Shown piece after piece: positions 7,841 through 18,056 of a stretch of 64,000 nucleotides of DNA. This stretch comes from Mariniphaga sp964559175 (GTDB taxonomy: Bacteria > Bacteroidota > Bacteroidia > Bacteroidales > Prolixibacteraceae): contig CAZLGT010000005.1 in the NCBI GenBank assembly GCA_964559175.1, forward strand, positions 1-64,000. The letters are read 5' to 3'. How positions within the stretch are numbered: the first letter of the stretch is position 1; each line of letters starts with the position of its first letter. The position numbers were made by a program, and so were the translations under genes. Under the pieces are notes generated by a model. That model searched no databases. It saw only the letters and a program-made list of their open reading frames with translations, and was not told the origin of the DNA.

Positions 7841-9703
7841 TTAATTATATCCCGGGTTCTGCTGTAATTGCGGCGCCCTGTTTATTTCATCTCTTGCAAT
7901 TGGCAACCAGTATGCATTATCGTTCCACATTCTGTCATCTACGCTTTGGCTGGTATCGTAAAACCATTTTTTACTGCCGTCGGCATAGTGGTAAATTTTT
8001 ATGTGATAGACATCATCAATTACCTCGTCGGCAATCATCCATTTGCGCATCATGTACCAGCGATCGCCTTCGGCAAACAGTTCGATTTGTCGTTCCTTGC
8101 GGTACCATTCCCTGGCTTGTGCCTGGTTGGTGGTTACTCTGTCGGGCAATCCTGCACGGTTACGCACCATATTCAGCGCATTCAACCCTTCCTGCAGGTT
8201 GTTCCCGCCCAGTTCGATACAGGCTTCAGCATAATCCAGCAGCACTTCGGCATATCTAATTTCTATCCAGGAGTTCTGGTTGTTGAAATGTTGCCCCACA
8301 GTTGCCGGGTCCTGATATTTTTTCAGGTAGTACCCATTTTTAGTTCCATTCCAGGCTTCAATTAAACTTTGGCGGGTGTCATATCCTGCTGTGGTATCGT
8401 TTCCTGAAATAAAGTAGCCGGTTTCTATGAGTCCGTTTGTTACAGCCCGATCCTGCCACGGCGCTCCATCGTAAAAAACTGTTGCATAAAACCGGGGCTC
8501 ACGTCCGACATATGGATTAATTTCCGGGTCGGCGGCCAGTTGCTCCCCTGTTGCTTCCCTTAAGTATTCATCGCCGGGCTTGTATTTGTCCCATACAAAC
8601 GGGGTTCCGTCAGCCATTTCAAACTGCCTTACTACAGGTTCGTTTGGCCCATTATTCCCCCAGTTATTGTATCCGTTAGGTCCCCACCATCTGTTTTGGG
8701 TTGTAACATTTCCCTGGGCCTGCAAGTGCTGAACGCCCCAGATGGCCTCATCGTCCCACTGGCCTTTTTGGGTGAATATACTGAAAAAATTGTCTGCATA
8801 TTCCTGTACAGTTTCTTCGGTCATATCAGCTGGTGGATCTTCTGTAGTTCCTTTAAGTGCATAGTGTCCGTAATTTCCGTCGATAATGCCTTTGGCGGCA
8901 GCTTTGGCAGCCTCGAGCCTTTGTGTACGCGAGCCGCTTTGGAATGAAACCAACGGATTGTTTGGCTCGTAACCGCCATTCATTAAAATACCGGTACTCC
9001 AGCTTAACATTCTGGATTTTAGTGCAGCGGCAGCACCTTTGGTAGCACGGCCCTGTTCAATTCCTGTTTTGTCGGGCAACAGGGCGATGGCCTGGTCGCA
9101 ATCGTCAAGGATGAACTCCAGGGTTTCGTCGATGGATGACCTGTTAACAGATAGAAAATCCTGATCGAGCTCAAACGGATCTTTTACAATTACAACACCA
9201 CCATAAGAACGCATGAGGTTGGCATAATCGAATGCCCGAATGAAATAAGCTTCGCCTTTCATTCTTTGTATCAAAACTTCGTCCTGGCTGGTTTCAGTAG
9301 GAACATTGTCGATATTGGCCAGAAACACATTCACGTTTTTGATGTTGCTGTACAACGACCATGAAATCCAGTTAAAACGCCAGTTTCCAAAGTGTCCCAG
9401 ATAATCGGGGCTCATGGTTCCCTTGATGTTGGTGTAAGCTCCAGGGCGGTGAATACACAACACTTCGTCGGTAGCTCCGGCAAGTATGTCTTCCCGAAGC
9501 CCCAGCAGCATGTTATTGTCAACGCCAATAAAATCGTAGCACCTTCCGAGGTAAGCTTTAGCTAAGTTGATGTCCTCGAATACCGATTCTTCGTTAAACG
9601 CATCCACGGCTTTCTGTTCGAGCACATCCTCGCACGATGTTGTCGCCAGTATCAGCGCCAGCATCATCAGTGAATATCCTAATATTTTTTTCATATTCTT
9701 CAT
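7841..9703 (-). CDS. SusD/RagB-family outer-membrane nutrient-binding lipoprotein
   Basis: A 620-residue surface lipoprotein that would bind glycan or other ligands and form the lid on the SusC barrel. The signal peptide ends in a lipobox (LATTSC, Cys about 24). Typical SusD features follow: an N-terminal TPR-like region with the R.KGEAYFIRAF..ANLMRSYGG motif family, and the C-terminal block IRYAEVLLDYAEACIELGG and LNMVRNRAGLPD. It lies 19 bases downstream of the SusC gene, the usual coupled pair. No glycoside hydrolase is in the same operon, so the substrate is not evident. Confidence 0.95.
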   Translation of the reverse strand: MKNMKKILGYSLMMLALILATTSCEDVLEQKAVDAFNEESVFEDINLAKAYLGRCYDFIGVDNNMLLGLREDILAGATDEVLCIHRPGAYTNIKGTMSPDYLGHFGNWRFNWISWSLYSNIKNVNVFLANIDNVPTETSQDEVLIQRMKGEAYFIRAFDYANLMRSYGGVVIVKDPFELDQDFLSVNRSSIDETLEFILDDCDQAIALLPDKTGIEQGRATKGAAAALKSRMLSWSTGILMNGGYEPNNPLVSFQSGSRTQRLEAAKAAAKGIIDGNYGHYALKGTTEDPPADMTEETVQEYADNFFSIFTQKGQWDDEAIWGVQHLQAQGNVTTQNRWWGPNGYNNWGNNGPNEPVVRQFEMADGTPFVWDKYKPGDEYLREATGEQLAADPEINPYVGREPRFYATVFYDGAPWQDRAVTNGLIETGYFISGNDTTAGYDTRQSLIEAWNGTKNGYYLKKYQDPATVGQHFNNQNSWIEIRYAEVLLDYAEACIELGGNNLQEGLNALNMVRNRAGLPDRVTTNQAQAREWYRKERQIELFAEGDRWYMMRKWMIADEVIDDVYHIKIYHYADGSKKWFYDTSQSVDDRMWNDNAYWLPIARDEINRAPQLQQNPGYN

Positions 9704-9722
9704 TTTTCAGATTTCAAAAAAT

Positions 9723-12700
9723 TTAAAATGTAATCCTTGCTCCAATGGCCAGTGTACGAATAGCCGGATAGGTCATGGGTGCACCGATTTCCGGGTCAAA
9801 GTTCTTTTGAGCAGCGTAAATCAGGAATAAATTGTTTCCCGAAAAGTAAACGCTGGCCCTTGAAATTCCGGTATTTCCAAACACTTCGCTGGGAATATTG
9901 TATGTAAGTACAGCATTTTTCAACCGCATGTAAGCCATGTTGTCGTAATGGTAGGTGCTGTTGTTTACGTCGAATGCCCAGTAGGCATCGTCACGGTTGT
10001 AAGCTCTGGCAACGTCAGTGTTCCGGTTATCGGGTGTCCAGCGGTTGTCGAAACTCCACTGGAAATAGTTCCCGGCTTCGCCACGGCGACCATCCTGAAT
10101 GTTCATCCGGTAGTAAGTTCCCTGACCCTGTGCCAGTACAGACAATGTCCAGTTTTTCCAGGAAGCATCCAGAGAAATTCCGTAGAAAATTTCCGGAGCA
10201 TCGGTTTTGTCGAGCAAAATGCGGTCGTCGGCAGTAATTTGTCCGTCGCCACTTACGTCCTCAAAAATAACATCGCCTGCTTTTGCTCCCGGCCAGCTTG
10301 GTAATGCTGCAACCTCCGCATCATCGGCAAAAATGCCAATGGCATTGTAAAGTAAAATTGATCCATAAGGATGTCCTGTGCGTTGCTGCCAGGGTACTGA
10401 ACGTTCGGGTTCGTCCATAAACACCACTTCGTTGTGGTTGTATGCGATGTTTCCGGAAAGGTCGAGCCTGAAATCGTTGGTGAATTGTTTGTGGTATCCG
10501 GCTTCAACTTCCAATCCCCGGTTGTCCACCTCGGCAATGTTCTCGTCGGGAAGTGATAGTCCGGTGAAGCGTGGAACGGAAGCATCTCTTGTGGCAAGAA
10601 TATCCGACCGTTTGCTGTAGAAATAGTCGAAATCGAGTGAGAACATGTTGTCGAGCAATTGAGACTCAAAACCTATGTTGTAGGTGGTTTGTTTTTCCCA
10701 GGTAATGAATGGGTTTGCCACACCTTCTTGTTGAACCACGGTTTCCACCACTTTGCCGGAACCGAGGGTGAGACCGTTACCCAGCACATATTTATTCATA
10801 TACTGGAACGGATTACCCGGGTCCATACCCATTTTTCCGTAGGTGGCTTTCAGCTTGAAGTAATTGACTACACTTAGGTTTTCTTTCCAGAAATCTTCTT
10901 CTGAAGCTCTCCAGCCCAGCAATACCCCTGGGAAGTTACCCCAGCGGCTTTCTGGCGGGAATTTCAGGGAACCGTCGCGACGGATAATGGCTTCCAGCAG
11001 GTATTTGCCCTGGTAGTTGTAGTTGAAACGGCCAATCCACGACTTGCGGGCATAAATCCACATATCGCCCCAGTTGTTCATATCTGCGGTTGCTCCGGCG
11101 TCAATGGTTTGTACTACATCAGAAATATAGTATTTGCGAAAAGCGCCAAAGTCGTTTTGTTTTTGATCGATTTGCTCAAAGGCTCCGAAGACATTGATTG
11201 AGTGATCGCCAAAATCGCGTGCATAATTGAAACTGAACGTTGTCATCATCCTTATGTTACGGTCATAATCTTCTGCCAATTCCGGGGCGGAATAGCCGCG
11301 AAGTCTCGGTTCCAGTTCCATACTTGTAATAAATCCTTCGGAGTCTCTGACGGCACTATCGGTATTTGGGAAATAAAGTGTCCATGGTTTGCGGAATCTT
11401 TTCCGGTACCAGTTGGTGGCATCGTAGGAGAATGATGCATTTAACGTCAGCCCTTCTACCATTGGCGGAGTAATGGTTCCGATGAAGGTCACCTGATTGA
11501 TGTATGATTTTTGATCGTCATAACCGCCTTCCAAAGTAGAAGTTACCACGGGGTTATCGCCATATTCGATGTCGGGCCCCGGTTCACCGGTAGGCCAGAA
11601 CGACCATTGTGTGGGCACCAAACGGGTAGCTTGTCCGTAAATGTCGCCGGCTCCTTTTGTGGGATACAGTTTATTGTTTAAAAATCCGGCATAATCAACC
11701 GAGGTTTTCAACCAATCGGTAATAGGTACATCCAATTTTGCCCTCAGGTTGTATTGCCGGTAATTGGTCGATTCCTGTTTGTAGATGGCTTCTTCGTTTC
11801 TGAAACCGAATGAAACGTAATAGCTCATTCCATTGGCTGTTCCCCCGCTCAGGTTTATGTTGTGTTTGCTGGTGGTTGTCCAGTTGGCAACCAGGTCGCC
11901 CATCCAGTCGCTGTTGGGATGTTCCCACGGGTCTCTTCCGCTGTAAAACAGTTCGATGTCCCTGTCGGAGAATGTTCTGGGTTTATTTTCATAATCCTGG
12001 AATTCACTGAGCATGGTGGCATAGTCGCCGGCGCTGGTAACTTTGGGAAGAATGGTGGGTTGCATAAATCCCTGGTAGAACTGGTAACTCAAAGTTGGTT
12101 TCCCTGTCATACCTTTTTTTGTAGTTACAAGAATAACACCGTTGGCAGCCGTAGAACCATAAATGGCAGCCGAGGCATCTTTCAAAACAGAAATACTTTC
12201 AATGTCCACAGGGTCGAGGTCCCCTAAAGAACGTCCCGGAACACCGTCAACCACAACCAGAGGAGCTGATAGCGCTCTGTCTCTGCCGGAATCATCAGGA
12301 TCCCCTAATGTTGAACGTCCGCGTACCAAAATCCGGGGTGAAGTTTGTCCGGGCTCACCACTTCCCTGTATGATAACAGATCCTGGCATACGCCCCGAAA
12401 GAGTATTGGCAACATCGGCTGCCGGAATGGCATCGATTTTTTCACCGCTAACAGAGGTTACCGAACCAACGATGTTGGCTTTTTTCTGCGAGGCATACCC
12501 CACGGCAATTACCTCTTCCAGACCGATGGTTTCGGCTTCCATGGTAACGTTGATAGTTGATAGGTTGCCAATGTTTACAGCCTGACGCCTCATGCCCACA
12601 AAAGAAAATACCAGAACACGGGCGTCATCGGGTACCTGCAGTGTGTAATTTCCGTCAATGTCAGTAACTACACCAATGGTGGTTCCCTGCACTACCACAG

Positions 12701-13163
12701 AAACTCCCGGCAGGGGTAAACCTTCCTGGTCGATGACCCGGCCGCTGATGGTTTTTTGCTGCTGAGCAGCTACTGCAGGTGTTGCTTCGGCCCGGATTTC
12801 CTCCCTGGGAAAAACAACCACCTGGCGGTCGATTACCTTGTAATCAAGGTTGTATGCCGGAAGCAGTTCGTCCAGAATTTCTTCCACATGCACACCCTGT
12901 TTGGTAAAGGTAACTTTTTGGTTGTCGTTCACTTCATCGTTGTTGTAGATGAATTTGAACTCGCTCTGTTCGGTTATCGCTTTGAAAACTTCTTTCAGGG
13001 TTACCTGTTTCATTTTCAAATCAAATGTAACCGTTTCAGAATATGCGCTGGCCTGCGCATTGGTTACCAGCGCCATCAGAAGCAGCAAAGCTATCGATGT
13101 ACGCCGGATTTTTTTTAGCTGTCGCAGAAAAAGGGACAGCAAACCTTTCATGTTTTGTTCCAT
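9723..13163 (-). CDS. SusC/RagA-family TonB-dependent outer-membrane transporter with N-terminal signalling (STN) domain
   Basis: A 1146-residue outer-membrane barrel that imports ligand captured by SusD using TonB energy. After the signal peptide comes an STN domain (about residues 45-115, LKEVFKAITEQSEFKFIYNN), a carboxypeptidase-D-like fold (about 137-215, ISGRVIDQEGLPLPGVSVVV), a TonB-plug domain with VVVDGVPGRSLGDLDP and ISVLKDASAAIYGS, and a C-terminal barrel. The STN domain is the part that contacts FecR, so transport is probably coupled to induction through the FecR/sigma pair just upstream. Two in-frame ATGs (13163, 13151) are possible starts; the first is used. Confidence 0.95.
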   Translation of the reverse strand: MEQNMKGLLSLFLRQLKKIRRTSIALLLLMALVTNAQASAYSETVTFDLKMKQVTLKEVFKAITEQSEFKFIYNNDEVNDNQKVTFTKQGVHVEEILDELLPAYNLDYKVIDRQVVVFPREEIRAEATPAVAAQQQKTISGRVIDQEGLPLPGVSVVVQGTTIGVVTDIDGNYTLQVPDDARVLVFSFVGMRRQAVNIGNLSTINVTMEAETIGLEEVIAVGYASQKKANIVGSVTSVSGEKIDAIPAADVANTLSGRMPGSVIIQGSGEPGQTSPRILVRGRSTLGDPDDSGRDRALSAPLVVVDGVPGRSLGDLDPVDIESISVLKDASAAIYGSTAANGVILVTTKKGMTGKPTLSYQFYQGFMQPTILPKVTSAGDYATMLSEFQDYENKPRTFSDRDIELFYSGRDPWEHPNSDWMGDLVANWTTTSKHNINLSGGTANGMSYYVSFGFRNEEAIYKQESTNYRQYNLRAKLDVPITDWLKTSVDYAGFLNNKLYPTKGAGDIYGQATRLVPTQWSFWPTGEPGPDIEYGDNPVVTSTLEGGYDDQKSYINQVTFIGTITPPMVEGLTLNASFSYDATNWYRKRFRKPWTLYFPNTDSAVRDSEGFITSMELEPRLRGYSAPELAEDYDRNIRMMTTFSFNYARDFGDHSINVFGAFEQIDQKQNDFGAFRKYYISDVVQTIDAGATADMNNWGDMWIYARKSWIGRFNYNYQGKYLLEAIIRRDGSLKFPPESRWGNFPGVLLGWRASEEDFWKENLSVVNYFKLKATYGKMGMDPGNPFQYMNKYVLGNGLTLGSGKVVETVVQQEGVANPFITWEKQTTYNIGFESQLLDNMFSLDFDYFYSKRSDILATRDASVPRFTGLSLPDENIAEVDNRGLEVEAGYHKQFTNDFRLDLSGNIAYNHNEVVFMDEPERSVPWQQRTGHPYGSILLYNAIGIFADDAEVAALPSWPGAKAGDVIFEDVSGDGQITADDRILLDKTDAPEIFYGISLDASWKNWTLSVLAQGQGTYYRMNIQDGRRGEAGNYFQWSFDNRWTPDNRNTDVARAYNRDDAYWAFDVNNSTYHYDNMAYMRLKNAVLTYNIPSEVFGNTGISRASVYFSGNNLFLIYAAQKNFDPEIGAPMTYPAIRTLAIGARITF

Positions 13164-13203
13164 ACATTACTGGTTTAGCACATTAAACAATTATTTATTA
13201 AAC

Positions 13204-13231
13204 ACTCTCTTTCATTTTTTGAAAGAAGAGT
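13204..13231 (-). other. Stem-loop between fecR and susC-like genes
   Basis: Imperfect inverted repeat ACTCTCTTTC (13204-13213) / GAAAGAAGAGT (13221-13231) with an AT-rich loop, in the 119-base gap between the FecR stop and the SusC start. On the minus strand a short T-containing stretch follows. It could be a partial terminator that separates regulator from transporter expression; this is an inference. Confidence 0.35.
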
Positions 13232-13282
13232 TTCCTTTCCGGCACTCTTCTTTCCGGTTACCTGGTTCAGGTATTTCAATTT

Positions 13283-14260
13283 TCAGTTAACAGATTGTAT
13301 TAAAACCCCCTGTTCGGTAATATTATATTTAAATGCTTTTGCTTCGCTAAGCAAAAGCAGTATTTTTTCCAATGACTCATCGCTGAATTCGGCTGTATAT
13401 TTCAACGTACCTGCCTGCTCATCGGCCACCAGAATCCGTGTTTCGAATTTTCTTTCCAGCGCCGAAGCTATGTGAAACAGTTCATCGTTGTAAAACACCG
13501 TAATTCCATTTCGCCATGCTGCCCGGTTTTCTGCGGCTGACGCTGAAACGTCGAGTTCTCCGCTTTCCTGATTGAGCAGCGCCCGTTGCCCGGGCGAAAG
13601 CATTACACTTTGTACGCTTTCATCTTCCGGTGTAAGTTTTACACTGCCTTCGTACAAACTAATTTCGGTATGCACATTGTTTGGCCAGGAATTGATGTTG
13701 AAGGTGGTTCCCAGTACCTCGGTTTTTAATCCGGGACTGTGAACGACAAAAGGTCTGCCGGCATCGTGGGAAACCTCAAAATAGGCCTCGCCATACAATC
13801 TTACCTGCCTCAGGTCGTCGTCGAAGGGCTCAGCGGCAATCAGGTAAGAGCCGCTATTCAACCATACCCGGGTTTCGTCAGGAAGTAACAATTCCTTTAT
13901 TTCGCCTCTGGCATGGTATTCAATAAGCTCCTGATTTACAGGTGTTTGCAGAAAATAAAAAACAGCAAGCCCAAGAGAAATTAATAAAAACGCAATGGCG
14001 GCAATTCTGAAAAAAATGTTTTTTAACTTGCGGGATTCGGGATGATAAGTGAATGCCAGCTTTTTTTCCGTTTTTTCAATAATATGGTGTAATGGTTTTC
14101 GGGGGTGACACCGGTTCCAGTATTCATCGAGGGTGTCAAAACGTTTTCTGAGTAATTCATTTTCAACCAGAGTTTCGTCCAGCATTTTCCTTTCTTCTTC
14201 GGAAATTTCCGAAGTCAGTGTTTTGGCAAAAAGTTCGTTAATTTTTTCTTCTTTACTCAT
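13283..14260 (-). CDS. FecR-family anti-sigma factor
   Basis: A 325-residue inner-membrane regulator if started at the ATG at 14260 (MSKEEKINELFAKTL); a longer reading from 14317 adds a 19-residue leader unlike the family. The cytoplasmic N-terminus would hold the sigma factor, one transmembrane segment lies near residues 106-124 (IAAIAFLLISLGLAVFYFL), and the periplasmic FecR domain follows (EIKELLLPDETRVWLNSGS, then SLYEGSVKL) with the C-terminal DUF4974 domain that contacts the SusC STN domain. It sits between the ECF sigma gene and SusC, the classic trans-envelope signalling order. Confidence 0.93.
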   Translation of the reverse strand: MSKEEKINELFAKTLTSEISEEERKMLDETLVENELLRKRFDTLDEYWNRCHPRKPLHHIIEKTEKKLAFTYHPESRKLKNIFFRIAAIAFLLISLGLAVFYFLQTPVNQELIEYHARGEIKELLLPDETRVWLNSGSYLIAAEPFDDDLRQVRLYGEAYFEVSHDAGRPFVVHSPGLKTEVLGTTFNINSWPNNVHTEISLYEGSVKLTPEDESVQSVMLSPGQRALLNQESGELDVSASAAENRAAWRNGITVFYNDELFHIASALERKFETRILVADEQAGTLKYTAEFSDESLEKILLLLSEAKAFKYNITEQGVLIQSVN

Positions 14261-14331
14261 TTTAAACTCTCTGTTATGATGACGATAAAATGAAAAAAAG
14301 TACCTAATGAAAAACAAGTATTTTTTTGATT

Positions 14332-14925
14332 TTACAACGTGAAAAGACCGGCCTGTTTCAGCGTTGATTTTTTCTTTTGCTGTTTTTTGCTGATATTCAG
14401 CACCTCGGAAAGTTTTTTTAATGCAAGAACCAGATGGTTATTAACCGTTTTTTCCGACACTTCCATGACTTCGGCAATTTCCCGGTAACTTAACCCGTTT
14501 ATTTTTGCCAGCGAAAATGCCATTTTGCACTTGGGCGGCAAGGTGTCGATGGCCTGATGAATCTGGTTCAGTATTTCATTTGAAATATACTGGCTTTCGG
14601 CACATTCTACTTTCGGTACATTGTAGTACTCCATTCCGTCCAGCGAAACCAACTTCTCTTTCCGGCTTTTTCTGATATGGGAGATGCAGGCGTTTTTCAC
14701 ACAAATAAACAAGTACGCTTTCAGGTTTTCTATTTCAGGAAGTTCTTTGCGGTTTTCCCAGGTTTTAACAAAAACATCGCTTACAATTTCTTCGGCTGTT
14801 TCTTTTTGCTGTAAATAACTGCATGCAAAAAGAAACAAATCGTCGGATATACAATTCATTAAATGTCTGAATGTATTTTGGTCGCCGAGGGAAATAAGCT
14901 GAATACTTCGTTTGTTTAAAAGCAT
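14332..14925 (-). CDS. ECF RNA polymerase sigma factor (RpoE/FecI type)
   Basis: A 197-residue sigma-70 family protein. Region 2 covers about residues 20-90 (EIVSDVFVKTWENRKELPE) and region 4 covers about 125-175, with the helix-turn-helix LSYREIAEVMEVSEKTVNNH. The C-terminus has a lysine-rich tail (SKKQQKKKS). It is the first gene of the sigma/FecR/SusC/SusD block and would direct polymerase to the susC promoter when FecR signals that the outer-membrane receptor is occupied. Confidence 0.95.
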   Translation of the reverse strand: MLLNKRSIQLISLGDQNTFRHLMNCISDDLFLFACSYLQQKETAEEIVSDVFVKTWENRKELPEIENLKAYLFICVKNACISHIRKSRKEKLVSLDGMEYYNVPKVECAESQYISNEILNQIHQAIDTLPPKCKMAFSLAKINGLSYREIAEVMEVSEKTVNNHLVLALKKLSEVLNISKKQQKKKSTLKQAGLFTL

Positions 14926-15061
14926 TGGCCTGGTAAGATTTCGTTTTCAGTTTAATTTATTTTCCAATGGTAAAATTAGAAATTTAAAATGGATAAAAAA
15001 AGTAATTTTCACATTTGTTACCGGGATGGATAAAAATAAACCATTAAAAAAAAACGGATTT

Positions 15062-15616
15062 TTACAATCCCAGTACCTCGTCAATCTCCTTCATAGCATT
15101 GAGCGAAAGTTCTGCAAATTCATTCAGAGGGATTCCGATTTTCTCACATTCCAGAATATTTTCGCGCTTTACCGTGGCTGCAAAGGCTTTTTGTTTCATA
15201 CGTTTGGTGATGGATTTGGCTTTTACCGGCGCAATTTTTTTGCCGGGGTAAACCAGCGCTGTAGCTGTAATAAGACCGGTAATGGTTTCGCCGGCAGCCA
15301 GGGCGTGCTGAAATTCGTTGGTGCGTTCTTTTCCGGTTGCCATTTCGTTGTGCATCACAATGGCATCAAGCATTTCATCTGTTATCTTCCCCTTCAGCAG
15401 GTTTTCGGCATACGGGCCATGCGTTTTGGGGTCGGCATTTGTAATTTCAACATCGATATCGTGCAAAAGGCCGGCAATTCCCCATTCGTCTTCGTTTTTG
15501 CCCAGTTTTCGGGCGAGTGTGCGCATCACAGCCTCCGATGCATAACAATGTTTCCGCATGTTTTCCGATGCGATGTTTTCTTCCAAAAGTTTAACTGCTT
15601 CGTTTCTGTTCATCAT
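15062..15616 (-). CDS. HD-domain (HDIG-type) phosphohydrolase
   Basis: A 184-residue soluble protein with an HD metal site: His23 in KHCYASEAVMRTLA, GLLHDID with the His-Asp pair near residues 51-52, and IVMHNE with a third histidine. This arrangement matches small HDIG proteins that hydrolyse phosphate esters, often annotated as hydrolases of unknown substrate. The protein is a single domain with no partner fused to it. Its neighbours give no clue to a pathway; it is transcribed alone and diverges from the DUF3078 gene. Confidence 0.85.
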   Translation of the reverse strand: MMNRNEAVKLLEENIASENMRKHCYASEAVMRTLARKLGKNEDEWGIAGLLHDIDVEITNADPKTHGPYAENLLKGKITDEMLDAIVMHNEMATGKERTNEFQHALAAGETITGLITATALVYPGKKIAPVKAKSITKRMKQKAFAATVKRENILECEKIGIPLNEFAELSLNAMKEIDEVLGL

Positions 15617-15772
15617 TTTTCTCGGGTTTTTAGTTTTGCAAAATTACCTGTTTGTGTCTGAATTAAAAATTTCAGGGCTGATTATTTCGCTGAATTCCCC
15701 GGCCGGATGTCAGGTATTTGCTAAATTTTTACTCGTTATCCCGAATTTTTCGTTCCAAAATAACATAAATAC

Positions 15773-15780
15773 TATTTTTG
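15773..15780 (+). promoter_or_regulatory. -7 promoter box for the DUF3078 gene
   Basis: TATTTTTG matches TAnnTTTG and lies 33 bases before the ATG at 15814. No clear -33 box is seen. Confidence 0.45.
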
Positions 15781-15813
15781 CGTTTTCACAAAAAGCTGAA
15801 AAAACAATAGACT

Positions 15814-17811
15814 ATGTATTCAGGAAAAAGAAAGCTGCTGATTTTGCTGCTAACCTGCCTTTGTGTGGTTCGTCCGGCCATGGCGCAAAATAATACCGAT
15901 GACGAAGAAAGCAAGCAATTGCTCAATTATGGAATTCGTTTACTGGAACGCTATTTTGACAGGGATAACTCCTGGCATGTGATTCATTCTGAAACCGGTG
16001 AATCGGTTCGCGGGCTGATTCATTTTATTGAAAAACAACCGCTCGATTCCATATTGAATACACTCAACATCGCTGTGAAAGACAGTGCTTTCAGGTTTGT
16101 TTACCGCCTGCCCGAACATGTGCCCGACAGCCTGTCTGTGCCGGGTTTTTATCCATTCGGTTCGGTGCAAAAAGATTTGGATGCAGCTGATGCGCGGCTT
16201 CAGAAAAAATATTTTCAGGATGAACTGGTCGTACCTATGAGCCTTTTGTCGGGTCTCGATGAAAGAGCCGGTACTATTCCGCCGGGGCAGGGAAGGAGGC
16301 TCTTTGAAACCGGTATTTATGAACTTCCCGACAGCCTTCAGTTGCCCGATATTATTCCCGATTCGCTGATGCAGTCGCCTGCCGATTTCAGGCATTTTCT
16401 GAAACTCGACAGCATCCGCAACAGTCTGATTGAGGAGAAAAGACGGGCTTACAACGATTCGGTGGTAACGGCTTACCGCGATTCCATTATTGAGGAATAC
16501 CGGCAGCAAAACTACCGGAAAGAACTGGCTGAATACCGGCAACGATTGATTGATTCGGTGAAATTCAACAATTACCAGGTGTTGAAGGAATACAACGATT
16601 TGGTGGTTTCTGCTGTGAACGACTCCATTTCGGTTATCGTGGGAAACCTGACCCAATATGCCGACTTTATCGATACCACAAGAATTTCCATGACCAACTT
16701 GCTCAACGAGGAATCAACCATGTTGCTTCAGAACAACAATCCCTATTTTTCGCGGGTATGGCTGAAAAACGAACAAAACGACTCACTTCGTATTATGGTG
16801 AAAAGCCTGGATAAGCGCTCGGTGCAGTTGCTAATCGACGACGGTGTTACGTTCAGCCGTTTCAGGCCAAGGCAATCCAGAGAGTTTGATTTCAGCTCGC
16901 TGAACCGCGGGGTCAGCGGGTTAACCGGTGTAACCCAAAAGTACCAGGCTTATACTCCCTGGCGACTTGGAGGCGACGGAACCATCGGGTTTACGCAAAC
17001 GTATCTCGAAAACTGGAAAAAAGGGGGACAGAGTGCCCTGTCGCTGCAACTGGTGCTGAAAGGTTTTGCCAACTACTCGCGCCACGATAACAAATTGAAA
17101 TGGGAAAACTCGGCTGAAATTCGCAACGGATACATCCGCCCCGGAGGTGAAGGCGCCGAACTCCAGAAAAACGACGATAAATTTGAAATTACCTCGCGAC
17201 TGGGTATCAGTGCATTTAAAAAATGGTTTTACGGCGTTGAGTTCAACTACGAAACCCAGTTTTTCAATGGATACAGGTACCCGACTTCATCCCATCCCGA
17301 TCCCATTTCGGCCTTTATGGCTCCCGCGCGGACCTTTTTTAAAGTGGGGCTCGACTACAAGCCGAACAACAATTTTTCGCTGTTCCTTTCACCCATTACA
17401 GCAAAAAATGTGTTTGTGAAAGATACCATGAAAATCGACCAGACAAACTTTGGTATTCAGCGTGGCAAACGCAGTTTCTGGGAACCGGGTTTAAATACAG
17501 ATATTACCTACCGGAAAAATATAACCCCGGATATCTCCTATGAAACCAAGTTTAAAATGTTTATCAATTACATTCAGCCATGGGGCAACCTCGACATCAA
17601 CTGGGAAAACCTTGTGGTAATGCGGTTAACCGATCACATCAACATGCGCATGCTGGTTCACATGATTTATGATGAAAATGTGCTGTTTCCGGTTTACGAT
17701 GCCAACGAGGTGAAAATTGATGAGAAGCCAAAACTACAGCTGAGGGAATTCATATCCATTGGGTTTTCATATAAAATCAACAGGCAGGTTACCCGAACCC
17801 GGCGGCGGTAA
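15814..17811 (+). CDS. DUF3078 outer-membrane-type protein
   Basis: A 665-residue exported protein with a cleavable signal peptide (LLILLLTCLCVVRPAMAQ). Residues about 30-350 are a polar, helix-rich region with repeats of YRQ and DSI motifs. The C-terminal part (about 385-660) has alternating aromatic strands such as WRLGGDGTIGFTQTYLENW and ISIGFSYKINRQ, characteristic of the DUF3078 beta-barrel-like family of Bacteroidota. The function is unknown. The long charged N-terminal half is more than the minimal family domain and could span the periplasm. It is a single-gene unit. Confidence 0.75.
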   Translation: MYSGKRKLLILLLTCLCVVRPAMAQNNTDDEESKQLLNYGIRLLERYFDRDNSWHVIHSETGESVRGLIHFIEKQPLDSILNTLNIAVKDSAFRFVYRLPEHVPDSLSVPGFYPFGSVQKDLDAADARLQKKYFQDELVVPMSLLSGLDERAGTIPPGQGRRLFETGIYELPDSLQLPDIIPDSLMQSPADFRHFLKLDSIRNSLIEEKRRAYNDSVVTAYRDSIIEEYRQQNYRKELAEYRQRLIDSVKFNNYQVLKEYNDLVVSAVNDSISVIVGNLTQYADFIDTTRISMTNLLNEESTMLLQNNNPYFSRVWLKNEQNDSLRIMVKSLDKRSVQLLIDDGVTFSRFRPRQSREFDFSSLNRGVSGLTGVTQKYQAYTPWRLGGDGTIGFTQTYLENWKKGGQSALSLQLVLKGFANYSRHDNKLKWENSAEIRNGYIRPGGEGAELQKNDDKFEITSRLGISAFKKWFYGVEFNYETQFFNGYRYPTSSHPDPISAFMAPARTFFKVGLDYKPNNNFSLFLSPITAKNVFVKDTMKIDQTNFGIQRGKRSFWEPGLNTDITYRKNITPDISYETKFKMFINYIQPWGNLDINWENLVVMRLTDHINMRMLVHMIYDENVLFPVYDANEVKIDEKPKLQLREFISIGFSYKINRQVTRTRRR

Positions 17812-18056
17812 AACCAATGGATTCAGTAACCATTTAATGTTTGTTCAATTACCAAAACGTTTTTCGGTATTTCTCCAAACAATCGTGTTTTTTTATTAAT
17901 GTGTCATTTTCACACAAAAAAATTTTGATTATTTGTTATAATGCGTATTTTCGCTGCGAAACAAAAACGGAAGCGATGTTCAGTTGCAATGTTTTTTTCT
18001 GATTTTTGTTTCAAAGGAGCTGAATTTCATTCGTTTTTCAAATTAAAATTGTACCT

